A DNA stretch of 64,000 nucleotides from Azomonas agilis (lineage in GTDB: Bacteria; Pseudomonadota; Gammaproteobacteria; Pseudomonadales; Pseudomonadaceae), in NCBI RefSeq assembly GCF_007830255.1, contig NZ_VLKG01000004.1:62001-126000 (forward strand), read 5' to 3'. The first letter of the stretch is position 1; the number at the start of each line of letters is the position of its first letter. Of the stretch, positions 42,729 through 50,995 are shown piece by piece. The notes under the pieces were generated by a model that was not told the origin of the DNA, searched no databases, and saw nothing but the letters and a program-made list of their open reading frames with translations. Position numbers and translations under genes: made by a program.

Positions 42729-43643
42729 ATGGAATTTACTAAAACGCCCGGTTGGCTTGATTGGTATGCCGGCCCAGCGACTCCTAAGTTCAAATTGCCC
42801 GCAGGGGCGGTGGACGCTCATTGTCACGTGTTTGGGCCGGGAGCTGAGTTCCCCTTCGCACCCGAGCGCAAATATACGCCCTGTGATGCCTCCAAACAGC
42901 AGCTCTACGCGTTGCGCGACCAACTGGGCTTCTCCCGTAACGTGGTAGTGCAAGCGACCTGCCACGGGGCGGATAACCGGGCTATGGTCGATGCCCTGAT
43001 CCACAGTGAAGGTAAAGCCCGAGGCGTGGCCACCGTACGCCGCACCGTCACCGACGAAGAACTGGAAGCCATGCACGCAGCCGGTGTGCGAGGCGTGCGC
43101 TTTAACTTCGTGAAGCGGCTGGTGGATTTCACCCCCAAAGACGAACTGCTAGAGATCGCAGGCCGCATTGCCAAATGGGATTGGCACGTGGTGATTTACT
43201 TTGAAGCCGTTGATTTGCCAGAGCTGTGGGACTTCTTCACTGCGCTGCCAACCAAAGTGGTAGTCGATCACATGGGTCGCCCCGATGTGTCAAAGCCGGT
43301 GGATGGCCCTGAGTTTGAGTTATTCCTGAAGTTCATGCGGGATAATCCCAACGTCTGGAGCAAAGTCAGTTGTCCTGAGCGCCTATCCGTGACCGGCCCT
43401 AAAGCCCTAAATGGCGAACTGAATGCCTATAAGGACGTAGTGCCTTTTGCGCGCCGCGTGGTTGAAGAGTTCCCGGATCGGGTGTTATGGGGTACGGATT
43501 GGCCGCATCCTAACCTGAAAGATCATATGCCAGACGATGGTTTATTAGTCGACTTTATTCCACATATTGCTCCAACTGCGGAATTACAACACAAGTTATT
43601 AGTTGATAATCCCATGCGCTTGTACTGGCCTGAAGAAGTTTGA
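42729..43643 (+). CDS. ligI: 2-pyrone-4,6-dicarboxylate hydrolase
   Basis: A 304-residue amidohydrolase. VDAHCHVFGPG near residue 28 holds the metal-site histidines, VVDHMGRPD near 180 the next, and WGTDWPHPN near 255 carries the catalytic Asp, all as in LigI. It hydrolyses the lactone 2-pyrone-4,6-dicarboxylate to 4-oxalomesaconate. It follows ligJ by 44 bases, and ligC, which makes its substrate, comes next. Confidence in family and role is high because the pathway partners are adjacent. Confidence 0.9.
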   Translation: MEFTKTPGWLDWYAGPATPKFKLPAGAVDAHCHVFGPGAEFPFAPERKYTPCDASKQQLYALRDQLGFSRNVVVQATCHGADNRAMVDALIHSEGKARGVATVRRTVTDEELEAMHAAGVRGVRFNFVKRLVDFTPKDELLEIAGRIAKWDWHVVIYFEAVDLPELWDFFTALPTKVVVDHMGRPDVSKPVDGPEFELFLKFMRDNPNVWSKVSCPERLSVTGPKALNGELNAYKDVVPFARRVVEEFPDRVLWGTDWPHPNLKDHMPDDGLLVDFIPHIAPTAELQHKLLVDNPMRLYWPEEV

Positions 43644-43738
43644 ATTAATATAAAATCAATTAACTTAGAATAGAGTAAGCCGCATCGCAATTATTTAATA
43701 AATAACTAGATACTGCGATCGGTTATCTCGGAGGGTTT

Positions 43739-44695
43739 ATGAGCCAAGTTGTTAATATTGCTCTGGTAGGTCCCGGTGCTTTTGGTATTAAACATCTGGA
43801 TGCTTTAAAGAATGTCAAAGACGCTCGCGTAGTTGCTTTAGTGGGCCAGAATCTGGAAAACACTAAAGAAGTAGCCGCCCAATATAATATTCCTCAGTCC
43901 TACACCAGCCTCGACGAAGCCTTAGCCTCTCCTGAGGTTGATGCAGTGATTCTCTGTACACCCACTCAGATTCATGCCTCCCAAGCCATGGCTTGCCTGA
44001 AAGCCGGTAAGCACGTGCAGGTTGAAATCCCGATGGCTGACTCTTGGGCTGACGCTCAAGCCTTGCTGGAAATCCAAAAAGCCAGCGGCAAAGTAGCTAT
44101 GGTGGGCCACACTCGGCGCTTTAACCCCAGCCATCAGTGGGTACACAACAAAATTACCGCGGGTGAGCTGAACATCCAGCAAATGGACGTGCAGACCTAC
44201 TTCTTCCGCCGTAAGAACATCAACGCTTTGGGTCAGCCTCGTTCTTGGACGGATCATCTGCTGTGGCACCATGCGGCCCACACCGTTGACCTGTTCGCCT
44301 ACCAAGCCGGTTCGCCCGTTGTGAAAGCCAACGTGATTCAAGGGCCAATTCATCCTGAGCTGAAGATTGCGATGGATATGTCCATCCAACTTAAAGCGGC
44401 TAATGGTGCAATCTGTACTCTGTCCCTGTCCTTCAACAACGAAGGCCCACTGGGGACTTATTTCCGTTACATTGGCGACACGGGAACCTACATTGCCCGT
44501 TATGACGACCTGTATAACGGCAAGGAAGAAAAAATCGACGTTTCACAGGTTGATGTTTCCATGAACGGCATCGAATTGCAGGATCGTGAATTCGTGGCCG
44601 CTATTCGTGAGGGACGCGAACCCAACGCCTCAGTAGCTAAAGTGTTTGACTGCTACCGAATCCTCGGTGAGCTTGATAAGCAATTGGCTGAATAA
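43739..44695 (+). CDS. ligC: 4-carboxy-2-hydroxymuconate-6-semialdehyde dehydrogenase
   Basis: A 318-residue Gfo/Idh/MocA-family oxidoreductase. The dinucleotide loop is VGPGAFGIKHLDAL near residue 10, and the motif AGKHVQVEIPMADS near 90 stands where EKP is usual. LigC proteins oxidise the hemiacetal of the protocatechuate ring-cleavage product to 2-pyrone-4,6-dicarboxylate with NADP. The strong GGAGGG ribosome site and the AT-rich 95-base gap upstream could also hold an internal promoter. Confidence 0.87.
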   Translation: MSQVVNIALVGPGAFGIKHLDALKNVKDARVVALVGQNLENTKEVAAQYNIPQSYTSLDEALASPEVDAVILCTPTQIHASQAMACLKAGKHVQVEIPMADSWADAQALLEIQKASGKVAMVGHTRRFNPSHQWVHNKITAGELNIQQMDVQTYFFRRKNINALGQPRSWTDHLLWHHAAHTVDLFAYQAGSPVVKANVIQGPIHPELKIAMDMSIQLKAANGAICTLSLSFNNEGPLGTYFRYIGDTGTYIARYDDLYNGKEEKIDVSQVDVSMNGIELQDREFVAAIREGREPNASVAKVFDCYRILGELDKQLAE

Positions 44696-44707
44696 GGAGA
44701 ATCCTCG

Positions 44708-45697
44708 ATGCAAAGGCGGCACATTGGGCCATTTAGGGTCGGAGCCATTGGATTAGGCTGCATGAGTCTTAGTCATGCCTACGGCCAGCCGCCTGCGCGC
44801 GAGGCAGCGGCCAGCCTACTTAAGCTGGCCTTAGATCAAGGCGTGGACTTTTTTGATACCGCCGCTTTGTATGGCTTTGGTGCCAACGAAAGCCTGCTGG
44901 GTGAAGTCTTGGCACCCCACCGCCAAGACTTTGTTCTCGCCAGCAAATGCGGTATGACCGGAGTCGATGGTAAGCGGGTGATCGACGGTCGCCCCGAAAC
45001 CTTGAAAGCCACCTGCGAAGCCGCCCTAAAGCGCTTGCGGACAGACGTGATTGATCTGTACTACCTGCACCGTTTCGACTTCAAAGTCCCGATTGAGGAC
45101 AGCGTAGGTGCGCTCGCGGACTTGGTGAGCGAAGGCAAAATCAGGGCTATCGGTCTTTCAGAGGTGTCTGCTAACACGCTGCATCGCGCCCACGCGGTAC
45201 ATCCGATTGCGGCGGTACAGAGTGAGTATTCACTCTGGTCGCGGGAGGCAGAGATTGCCGTACTGGATGCCTGCCAAGCACTCGGTACCGCCTTTGTGGC
45301 TTTTAGCCCACTGGGGCGTGGCTTTTTATGCGGTGAATTAACCGATCCCGCATCGCAGCTAGTAGCGACCGATATTCGTCTGGCTATGCCGCGCTTTTCG
45401 CCCGATAACTACGCTCAAAACATCAGCCTACTCGCTGAGTATCAGAAGATTGCCCAAGAGCTGGGTTATACTTCGGCGCAATTGGCTTTGGCTTGGGTAC
45501 TGGCGAGGCAGCCGCATATTTTGGCTATTCCGGGTACCTGTTCGCCTAAACACCTGATCGAGAACCTCACAGCAGGGCAGATTGAGTTAGCGCCAGAAGT
45601 CGTTGCTCGGCTGGATGCACTGATCAACCAAAATACCGTTGTTGGCCTGCGCTACAACGCGGCTACCTTCGCTGAGATCGACACCGAACGCTTCTAA
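44708..45697 (+). CDS. Aldo/keto reductase
   Basis: A 329-residue member of the aldo/keto reductase superfamily. The catalytic Asp and Tyr are in FFDTAALYGFGANE near residue 50, DVIDLYYLHRFD near 118 supplies the later His, and IPGTCSPKHLIENL near 275 binds NADP. GGAG precedes the ATG and the gap to ligC is only 12 bases. Aldehyde or ketone reduction linked to aromatic catabolism is likely. The lig pathway has no required step for it, so its substrate is unknown. Confidence 0.82.
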   Translation: MQRRHIGPFRVGAIGLGCMSLSHAYGQPPAREAAASLLKLALDQGVDFFDTAALYGFGANESLLGEVLAPHRQDFVLASKCGMTGVDGKRVIDGRPETLKATCEAALKRLRTDVIDLYYLHRFDFKVPIEDSVGALADLVSEGKIRAIGLSEVSANTLHRAHAVHPIAAVQSEYSLWSREAEIAVLDACQALGTAFVAFSPLGRGFLCGELTDPASQLVATDIRLAMPRFSPDNYAQNISLLAEYQKIAQELGYTSAQLALAWVLARQPHILAIPGTCSPKHLIENLTAGQIELAPEVVARLDALINQNTVVGLRYNAATFAEIDTERF

Positions 45698-45794
45698 CCT
45701 TTGGCCTGTGCTTGGTAACACTGGGCACAGGATTCCCCACACCTAGGTATCTGCCAGAAGACCTTGCCTACATCATTGCACGCAATCTATATGT

Positions 45795-45809
45795 GTTATG
45801 CTGCATAAC
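45795..45809. promoter_or_regulatory. Perfect 15-bp palindrome before marR gene
   Basis: GTTATGC-T-GCATAAC is fully symmetric around one base and lies 28 bases before the chosen MarR start. MarR regulators bind sites of this size and symmetry. It is likely the autoregulatory operator. The site also shows that the coding start must be downstream of 45809. Confidence 0.65.
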
Positions 45810-45837
45810 CTTTTTTTACGGAACTAGGCTAATTCCC

Positions 45838-46323
45838 GTGCCTAAAAAATCTAATAATTTGGCCATTGATGAGCCCTTAGACACCAGTACAGGTTGCATG
45901 CCCACCAAATTGGATGCCTTGGTCGGCTATGCCCTACGGCGTGCGCAGCTGAAGGTGTTTCAGCATTTAGTGTCCAACTTAAACAAGTTTGACTTGCGGC
46001 CCGCACAGTTCACCGCCCTAGCCATCATCGAACAATATCCCGGTCTTATGCAGGCTGATTTGGCCAACATTTTGGCCATTGAGCCCCCTCAGGCCGTAGT
46101 TCTGCTCAATAAACTGGAAGCGCGCAGCCTCGCCGTGCGTGTGCGTTGTAAGCCCGATCGACGCTCTTACGGTATTTTTCTCAGCAAGGCGGGGGAAAAT
46201 CTGCTGAAAGAGCTTAAAGAAGTCGCCCGGTTGAGTGACGAAGAGAGCACCGCCGCCCTGACGGCAGAAGAGCGCGATCAATTGGTGGCGCTGCTGCATA
46301 AAGTCTATTTACCGGAAGCCTAA
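45838..46323 (+). CDS. MarR-family transcriptional regulator
   Basis: The start is taken as GTG 45838, after the palindrome, giving 161 residues; ATG 45898 is a shorter option. The frame from 45712 would cross the operator. The winged helix (PGLMQADLANILAIEPPQAVVLLNKLEARSLAVRVRCKPDRRSYGI) occupies the middle. MarR proteins such as CouR and FerR respond to hydroxycinnamoyl-CoA esters, so control of the ech-vdh-fcs operon is a plausible role. Its 3' end overlaps the convergent MaoC gene by four bases. Confidence 0.82.
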   Translation: MPKKSNNLAIDEPLDTSTGCMPTKLDALVGYALRRAQLKVFQHLVSNLNKFDLRPAQFTALAIIEQYPGLMQADLANILAIEPPQAVVLLNKLEARSLAVRVRCKPDRRSYGIFLSKAGENLLKELKEVARLSDEESTAALTAEERDQLVALLHKVYLPEA

Positions 46324-46805
46324 ACGGGATCTGCTACAGCAGGCGAGTCGCTGTCACGTTTGAACATCACGATCCGCGACAGCATCTTCAGTACCACCGC
46401 ATCCGCCTGATTTAGGGTCTGACTCTCCATAATCACGATGGCCCGATCAGGTTTAGAGCGGGATGGAATAATCTCCTTAACGCGGCTTTCCACGCGCAGC
46501 CAATCACCGGCTCGGGTGGGGGTAGGCCAAGATAATTCCACGCCCGCACCGACCATTCCGTTAGCCATAGGCACACTCTCTAAAAACAGGCGATGGCTGT
46601 GGGCAGCGGTATGCCATCCACTGGCGGCTAATCCAGCAAATAGACTGTTCTGAGCGGCTTCTTCGTCCAAGTGGAAGGGCTGCGGATCAAATTCCAGAGC
46701 AAAGCTTTTTAAGCGTTCTTCGGTGATAACGGCGGATCGACTGCAAAACTGCATACCTACGGCAATGTCATCCAAATACAGGCTGGGTTTCTCATTCAAG
46801 CTCAT
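46320..46805 (-). CDS. MaoC-like hot-dog dehydratase
   Basis: A 161-residue MaoC-type protein. The motif FDPQPFHLDEEAA near residues 39-51 holds the catalytic Asp and His, and GLAASGWHTAA follows. This resembles members that act on acyl-CoA thioesters of ring-derived acids. It is a single gene on the minus strand with AGGAAA before its start. It is a distant relative of the MaoC at 2115, not a close copy. The substrate is unknown. Confidence 0.8.
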   Translation of the reverse strand: MSLNEKPSLYLDDIAVGMQFCSRSAVITEERLKSFALEFDPQPFHLDEEAAQNSLFAGLAASGWHTAAHSHRLFLESVPMANGMVGAGVELSWPTPTRAGDWLRVESRVKEIIPSRSKPDRAIVIMESQTLNQADAVVLKMLSRIVMFKRDSDSPAVADPV

Positions 46806-47048
46806 ATATTTCCTCGCTTAAGTATTTTTCTAATGCGGATGCGTCTTCGCAAAGTGTGCGTTTATCGTATGTTTTAAACAGACTACGGGGGTATTGCATG
46901 CTTTTTGTGTGGGTAAAAACCGTTTTAACTTTATGATATAAATGGTTTTTATATAAAATTACTGGCCGAAATTAAAAGCCAATTCCTAAGTTAAAGGAAG
47001 CGCAATTTGTATTGACGTTTGAATAATGCTCTGCTGAAATCCTGCTAG

Positions 47049-47073
47049 ATAGTTAATTTAAATAATTAACTAT
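47049..47073. promoter_or_regulatory. Perfect 10-bp inverted repeat (possible operator)
   Basis: ATAGTTAATT (47049-47058) and AATTAACTAT (47064-47073) flank a five-base spacer. It lies 45 bases upstream of the small frame and 275 bases upstream of the MFS gene. A related but shorter GTTAA/TTAAC pair precedes ech near 50010, which hints at one shared regulator. Confidence 0.5.
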
Positions 47074-47117
47074 ATAAACAATCCTCATAACAATGTGATA
47101 AGAAAGAGAGGTTTTCT

Positions 47118-47231
47118 ATGGCATTGCCTATTTTGGGCTGCTGGAGCTATGCCCCCTGTACGGTTGATTGCTGGCATCTAGGTGATCACTATCCGATTCC
47201 TCCCCACCTTTTAGACCTCCCACTGCTTTAA
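47118..47231 (+). CDS. Possible 37-residue small protein
   Basis: An ATG with AAAGAGAGG upstream opens 37 codons: MALPILGCWSYAPCTVDCWH, then LGDHYPIPPHLLDLPLL. It has three Cys, two Trp and several Pro residues, and no family is recognised. It directly follows the long inverted repeat. It could be a leader peptide for the MFS-porin unit or a chance frame. Confidence 0.35.
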   Translation: MALPILGCWSYAPCTVDCWHLGDHYPIPPHLLDLPLL

Positions 47232-47347
47232 ACAGGCTGATGTAAACAATCAAGCTGCTCTTAACCCGTGTCGAGCCCGTGAATAAGCGCCAGATATCTA
47301 AAATCCGGCGTTGTTAATGAGCTTGTGTGAGTCTTAAGGTGATTTTG

Positions 47348-48577
47348 ATGAAGACGATAGAACAGGGATCTCGCCGTACCTATGTCACCATTCTGCTGTG
47401 CTTTATTGTGGCACTGATAGAAGGTATTGATTTGCAGTCGGCTGGTATCGCCGCTCCGGGATTGGCGGCGGCGTTTCAACTCAGTCCGTCTATGATGGGG
47501 GCTGTTTTTAGCACCAGTATTTTGGGTTTACTTCCCGGTGCTTTGGTGGGTGGCTGGTTGGCCGATCGTTATGGTCGTAAACGAGTGTTGATCTGTGCGG
47601 TGATTTTGTTCGGTGTCTTTTCCATTGCCAGTGCGCTGGCTTGGGATCTGAGCAGTCTCTTGGCAGTGCGTTTCTTGACGGGGCTGGGATTAGGCGCGGC
47701 CTTACCCAATTTGATTGCCCTAACCTCGGAGGCCGTAGATACCCGCCATCGTGGAACCGCCGTCAGCCTGATGTACTGCGGGATCCCTTTAGGCGGTGCC
47801 TTAGCCGCTGGATTTGGCATGTGGACGGCGGATATCGTGGATGGCTGGAAGTTGATCTTCCATGTCGGCGGCATCGCCCCGCTGTTTATAGTGCCCTTGC
47901 TGATGTTGTGTTTGCCGGAGTCTTCGGCCTATCAGAAACGCCGTCAGCGGTCACAAGAAGCACTACCCAACTCCAGTTGGCAGCAGCTATTTCGCGAAGG
48001 AGTCGCCGTACCCACCCTGCTGCTGTGGTTGAGCTACTTCTTCACCCTGATGGTGGTGTACATGCTGCTGAACTGGCTGCCTTCTTTACTGTTGGGCCAA
48101 GGGTTTTCCAAGACTCAAGCCAGTACGGTGCAGATTCTATTCAACATTGGCGGTGCTACCGGCTCAATTGTCTTAGGGCTGTTGCTGGATCGTTGGCGAC
48201 CCGTGGCGCTGGTGGCTTTGACCTACGCGGGTATTTTGGGTGCCTTGGCCGGATTGGGATTAGCGAATGGATTCGTAGGCCTCGTCGTGGCGGGCTTTAC
48301 GGCGGGCTTTTTTGCCATCGGTGGGCAGTTGGTACTTTACGCCTTAGCCCCTGCCTTTTACCCGGTTGATGTACGGGGTACAGGTATTGGCGCTGCGGTA
48401 GCCATAGGCCGTCTGGGTTCCATCAGCGGCCCCCTAGTAGCAGGTCAAATGCTGGCTATGGGCACCGGAACTATCGGGGTCATGCTGGCCTCGACCCCCG
48501 GCGTGGTGGTCGCAGCGCTGGCGGTGTTCTACCTGCTGGGTCGGCGCGATCAAGTGCAGGCTCCAGTTCCGGCCTGA
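47348..48577 (+). CDS. MFS aromatic-acid:H+ symporter (AAHS family)
   Basis: The start ATG 47348 follows AAGGTGA; a GTG at 47327 is less likely. The product is 409 residues with 12 predicted hydrophobic helices. The AAHS signatures are present: EGIDLQSAGIAAPGL in helix 1 and GGWLADRYGRKRVL in the loop 2-3 motif, with a conserved DRWRP in the second half. Such carriers import 4-hydroxybenzoate, protocatechuate, vanillate or hydroxycinnamates. It precedes a porin and the hydroxycinnamate genes, so those acids are the probable cargo. Confidence 0.88.
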   Translation: MKTIEQGSRRTYVTILLCFIVALIEGIDLQSAGIAAPGLAAAFQLSPSMMGAVFSTSILGLLPGALVGGWLADRYGRKRVLICAVILFGVFSIASALAWDLSSLLAVRFLTGLGLGAALPNLIALTSEAVDTRHRGTAVSLMYCGIPLGGALAAGFGMWTADIVDGWKLIFHVGGIAPLFIVPLLMLCLPESSAYQKRRQRSQEALPNSSWQQLFREGVAVPTLLLWLSYFFTLMVVYMLLNWLPSLLLGQGFSKTQASTVQILFNIGGATGSIVLGLLLDRWRPVALVALTYAGILGALAGLGLANGFVGLVVAGFTAGFFAIGGQLVLYALAPAFYPVDVRGTGIGAAVAIGRLGSISGPLVAGQMLAMGTGTIGVMLASTPGVVVAALAVFYLLGRRDQVQAPVPA

Positions 48578-48584
48578 TCTAACC

Positions 48585-48606
48585 AAAGCGGATTTCGGTC
48601 CGCTTT
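48585..48606 (+). terminator. Stem-loop after MFS gene
   Basis: AAAGCGGA-TTTCGG-TCCGCTTT is an 8-base stem just after the stop, ending in a short T-run. It likely terminates or attenuates transcription before the porin gene. Confidence 0.6.
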
Positions 48607-48722
48607 CTACCTCACCTGATTACACATCATGACTGTGCCCGACATGGGTTCACAGCCTAGGGCTGTGCCTGCGGTTTGGCCGGTCAAGGGTACACAACAA
48701 TAATAAAAGGTTACTCGACACC

Positions 48723-49994
48723 ATGCATAAGGTTCCGAAGATCGCTCTGATCTCCGCCAGCCTGCTGTGGATTCCTTTGCCCGCATTCAGTGGCGGCTTT
48801 ATTGAAGACAGCAGCGGCACTCTGACATTTCGTAACTACTACTTCGACCGTGATTACAAAGGAGAGAGCAACATCAAGCAGCAGCGCGAATGGGCGCAGG
48901 GTTTCACGCTGGATATCAAGTCCGGTTATACCGAGGGGCCCATAGGTTTTGGTTTGGATTTCTTAGGGCAGTGGGGGGTGAAGCTGGATTCTTCCAAGGA
49001 TCGTGCAGGCACGGGCTTATTGCCGGTGGGCACTGATGGCCGTGCTGATAACAGCTATTCCGAAATGGGTCTTACGGGGAAGCTGCGTTACTCCAAAACC
49101 GAACTGCATGTGGGGACGCTAAGGCCCATGTTGCCCGTTTTGATCAGCAGCCCCGCGCGCTTGCTGTGGCAAACCTTTCAAGGCGGCTATCTGCGCTCAA
49201 AAGATATTAATGATCTGAGCTTACATGCTGGTTACCTGAACCGCGTGAATCATCGAGACTCAACGGACAACGAAAAAATCGGCGTGGCGGCTCCCAACGG
49301 GCGTTTTAACGGGGCAGCGCGCTCGGATGAATTTCTGTTTTTCGGCGGTGATTATCAGGCCAAACCCAACCTCACCCTGAGCTATTACTACGCGCGCTTG
49401 AACGAGATTTATCAGCAGCACTATCTGGGCTTACAGCACAATTTTGCTCTAGGGCCGGGTGAGTTTAAGAGTGATCTGCGTTACTTCCTCAGCGATGAAG
49501 CGGGCGAAGGGAAGGCCGGTTCAGTGGATAACCAAAGCATCATAGCCAACTTTAGTTATCAGCAAGGTACTCACAAAATCACCCTCGGCGGCCACCTTCT
49601 GAGCGGGGACACGGCCTTGCCCTACATTAGCTCTTCAGAAGCGCTTCGGATGGCAGAGTTGGCCATGAACTCTGACTTTAGCAACCCCGATGAGCACTAC
49701 TGGGATGTGCGTTACGACTACGACTTTGCAGGCTGGGGAATTCCCGGTTTAACCACGGTTGCGCGCTTTATGAAGGGCACCAACATTGAGCTGGCCGAGC
49801 GCTACGGCGGTAAAGGGCTGGAAGAAACCGAGCGCAGTTTTTGGGTGAGTTATGCCGTTCAATCTGGGCCACTTAAAGGAGTTAACTTTCGTATCAAAAA
49901 TGCGCGCTATCAAAACAGCTTTGCCTCCAATGCCAGCTTTAGAGACGCCAATCAGACACGGGTTGAGATTTGGTACAGCATGAAGCTGTGGTAG
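48723..49994 (+). CDS. OprD-family outer-membrane porin
   Basis: A 423-residue precursor with a signal peptide ending near LPAFSG and the OprD opening GGFIEDSSGTLTFRNYYFDRDY. The strand repeats HYWDVRYDYDFAGWGIPGL and the end WYSMKLW are typical. It stands between an aromatic-acid MFS carrier and the hydroxycinnamate operon, so it probably admits those acids, like VanP or OpdK-type porins. It is a separate lineage from the two sulfur-island porins. Confidence 0.87.
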   Translation: MHKVPKIALISASLLWIPLPAFSGGFIEDSSGTLTFRNYYFDRDYKGESNIKQQREWAQGFTLDIKSGYTEGPIGFGLDFLGQWGVKLDSSKDRAGTGLLPVGTDGRADNSYSEMGLTGKLRYSKTELHVGTLRPMLPVLISSPARLLWQTFQGGYLRSKDINDLSLHAGYLNRVNHRDSTDNEKIGVAAPNGRFNGAARSDEFLFFGGDYQAKPNLTLSYYYARLNEIYQQHYLGLQHNFALGPGEFKSDLRYFLSDEAGEGKAGSVDNQSIIANFSYQQGTHKITLGGHLLSGDTALPYISSSEALRMAELAMNSDFSNPDEHYWDVRYDYDFAGWGIPGLTTVARFMKGTNIELAERYGGKGLEETERSFWVSYAVQSGPLKGVNFRIKNARYQNSFASNASFRDANQTRVEIWYSMKLW

Positions 49995-50082
49995 AAAAAA
50001 GCAAAAATAGTTAATTGACTTAACAATATTCACAGCCTAATGTAGTGTTACACCAGATAACAATGAACAAGGGTGAATGCAG

Positions 50083-50913
50083 ATGAGTAAATACCAAGGC
50101 CGTTGGAAAACCGTTGAAGTGGAACTGGACGCAGGTATCGCTTGGGTGATGCTCAATCGTCCAGAAAAACGCAATGCCATGAGTCCCACCCTCAATCGTG
50201 AAATGCGCGATGTGCTGGAAACTCTTGAGCAAGATGCTGAGGCTCGGGTGTTGGTACTGACCGGAGCGGGCAGCGCTTGGACTGCCGGCATGGACTTAAA
50301 GGAATACTTCCGCGAGGTGGATGCCGGCCCAGAAATCCTACAAGAAAAAATCCGCCGCGAAGCCTGCGAATGGCAATGGAAACTCCTGCGCATGTACGCC
50401 AAACCCACCATTGCTATGGTGAATGGCTGGTGTTTCGGCGGCGGTTTCAGCCCGCTGGTGGCCTGTGATTTAGCCATCTGCGCCGATGAAGCGACCTTCG
50501 GCCTGTCCGAAATCAACTGGGGCATTCCCCCCGGCAACTTGGTCAGCAAGGCGATGGCGGATACCGTGGGCCACCGTCAAGCCCTGTACTACATCATGAC
50601 CGGCAAAACCTTCGACGGTAAAAAAGCCGCTGAAATGGGCTTGGTGAACATGAGCGTTCCGCTGCAACAATTGCGCGAAACCGTGGCCACCCTGTGCCAA
50701 GACTTGCTGGACAAAAACCCTGTGGTATTGCGGGCGGCTAAAAATGGCTTCAAGCGCTGCCGCGAGCTGACTTGGGAGCAAAACGAAGATTACCTGTACG
50801 CCAAACTGGATCAATCGCGTCTGCTGGACGAAGAAGGCGGACGCGAAGAAGGCATGAAGCAGTTCTTGGATGAGAAAAGCATCAAGCCCGGTTTACAAGC
50901 CTATAAGCGCTGA
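50083..50913 (+). CDS. ech: Hydroxycinnamoyl-CoA hydratase-lyase (enoyl-CoA hydratase family)
   Basis: The start ATG 50083 has AAGGGTGA six bases upstream; the ATG at 50077 is too close to it. This gives 276 residues, the length known for this enzyme in pseudomonads. The crotonase motifs are GAGSAWTAGMDLKEY near residue 64, the oxyanion region MVNGWCFGGGFSPLV near 112 and SEINWGIPPGNL with the catalytic Glu near 143. It hydrates feruloyl-, caffeoyl- or coumaroyl-CoA and cleaves them to the aldehyde and acetyl-CoA. It is first in the operon with vdh and fcs. Confidence 0.92.
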   Translation: MSKYQGRWKTVEVELDAGIAWVMLNRPEKRNAMSPTLNREMRDVLETLEQDAEARVLVLTGAGSAWTAGMDLKEYFREVDAGPEILQEKIRREACEWQWKLLRMYAKPTIAMVNGWCFGGGFSPLVACDLAICADEATFGLSEINWGIPPGNLVSKAMADTVGHRQALYYIMTGKTFDGKKAAEMGLVNMSVPLQQLRETVATLCQDLLDKNPVVLRAAKNGFKRCRELTWEQNEDYLYAKLDQSRLLDEEGGREEGMKQFLDEKSIKPGLQAYKR

Positions 50914-50922
50914 TCTGCTGCA

Positions 50923-50946
50923 AAAGCGGCGTTAGTGCGCCGCTTT
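50923..50946 (+). terminator. Intra-operon stem-loop between ech and vdh
   Basis: AAAGCGGCG-TTAGTG-CGCCGCTTT forms a strong 9-base stem just after the ech stop. It may partly terminate transcription or protect the ech mRNA, so that ech is made in excess over vdh and fcs. Confidence 0.55.
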
Positions 50947-50995
50947 ACGCTAAGACAGTCCGATACAACAAAAACAATAAGCCAAGGAACCGCCC

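Larger units (their letters stand above)
46806..47347. other. AT-rich intergenic region with long inverted repeat and small frame
   Basis: This 540-base region separates the MaoC gene from the MFS gene. It contains a perfect 10-base inverted repeat (47049-47073) and a 37-codon frame with a ribosome site (47118-47231). The sequence 46806-47040 is AT-rich without further recognisable signals. Confidence 0.5.

Noticed and set aside
47641-48369. A 242-codon frame inside the MFS gene
   Set aside because: It is a shadow in another frame of a well-supported MFS transporter and resembles no family.
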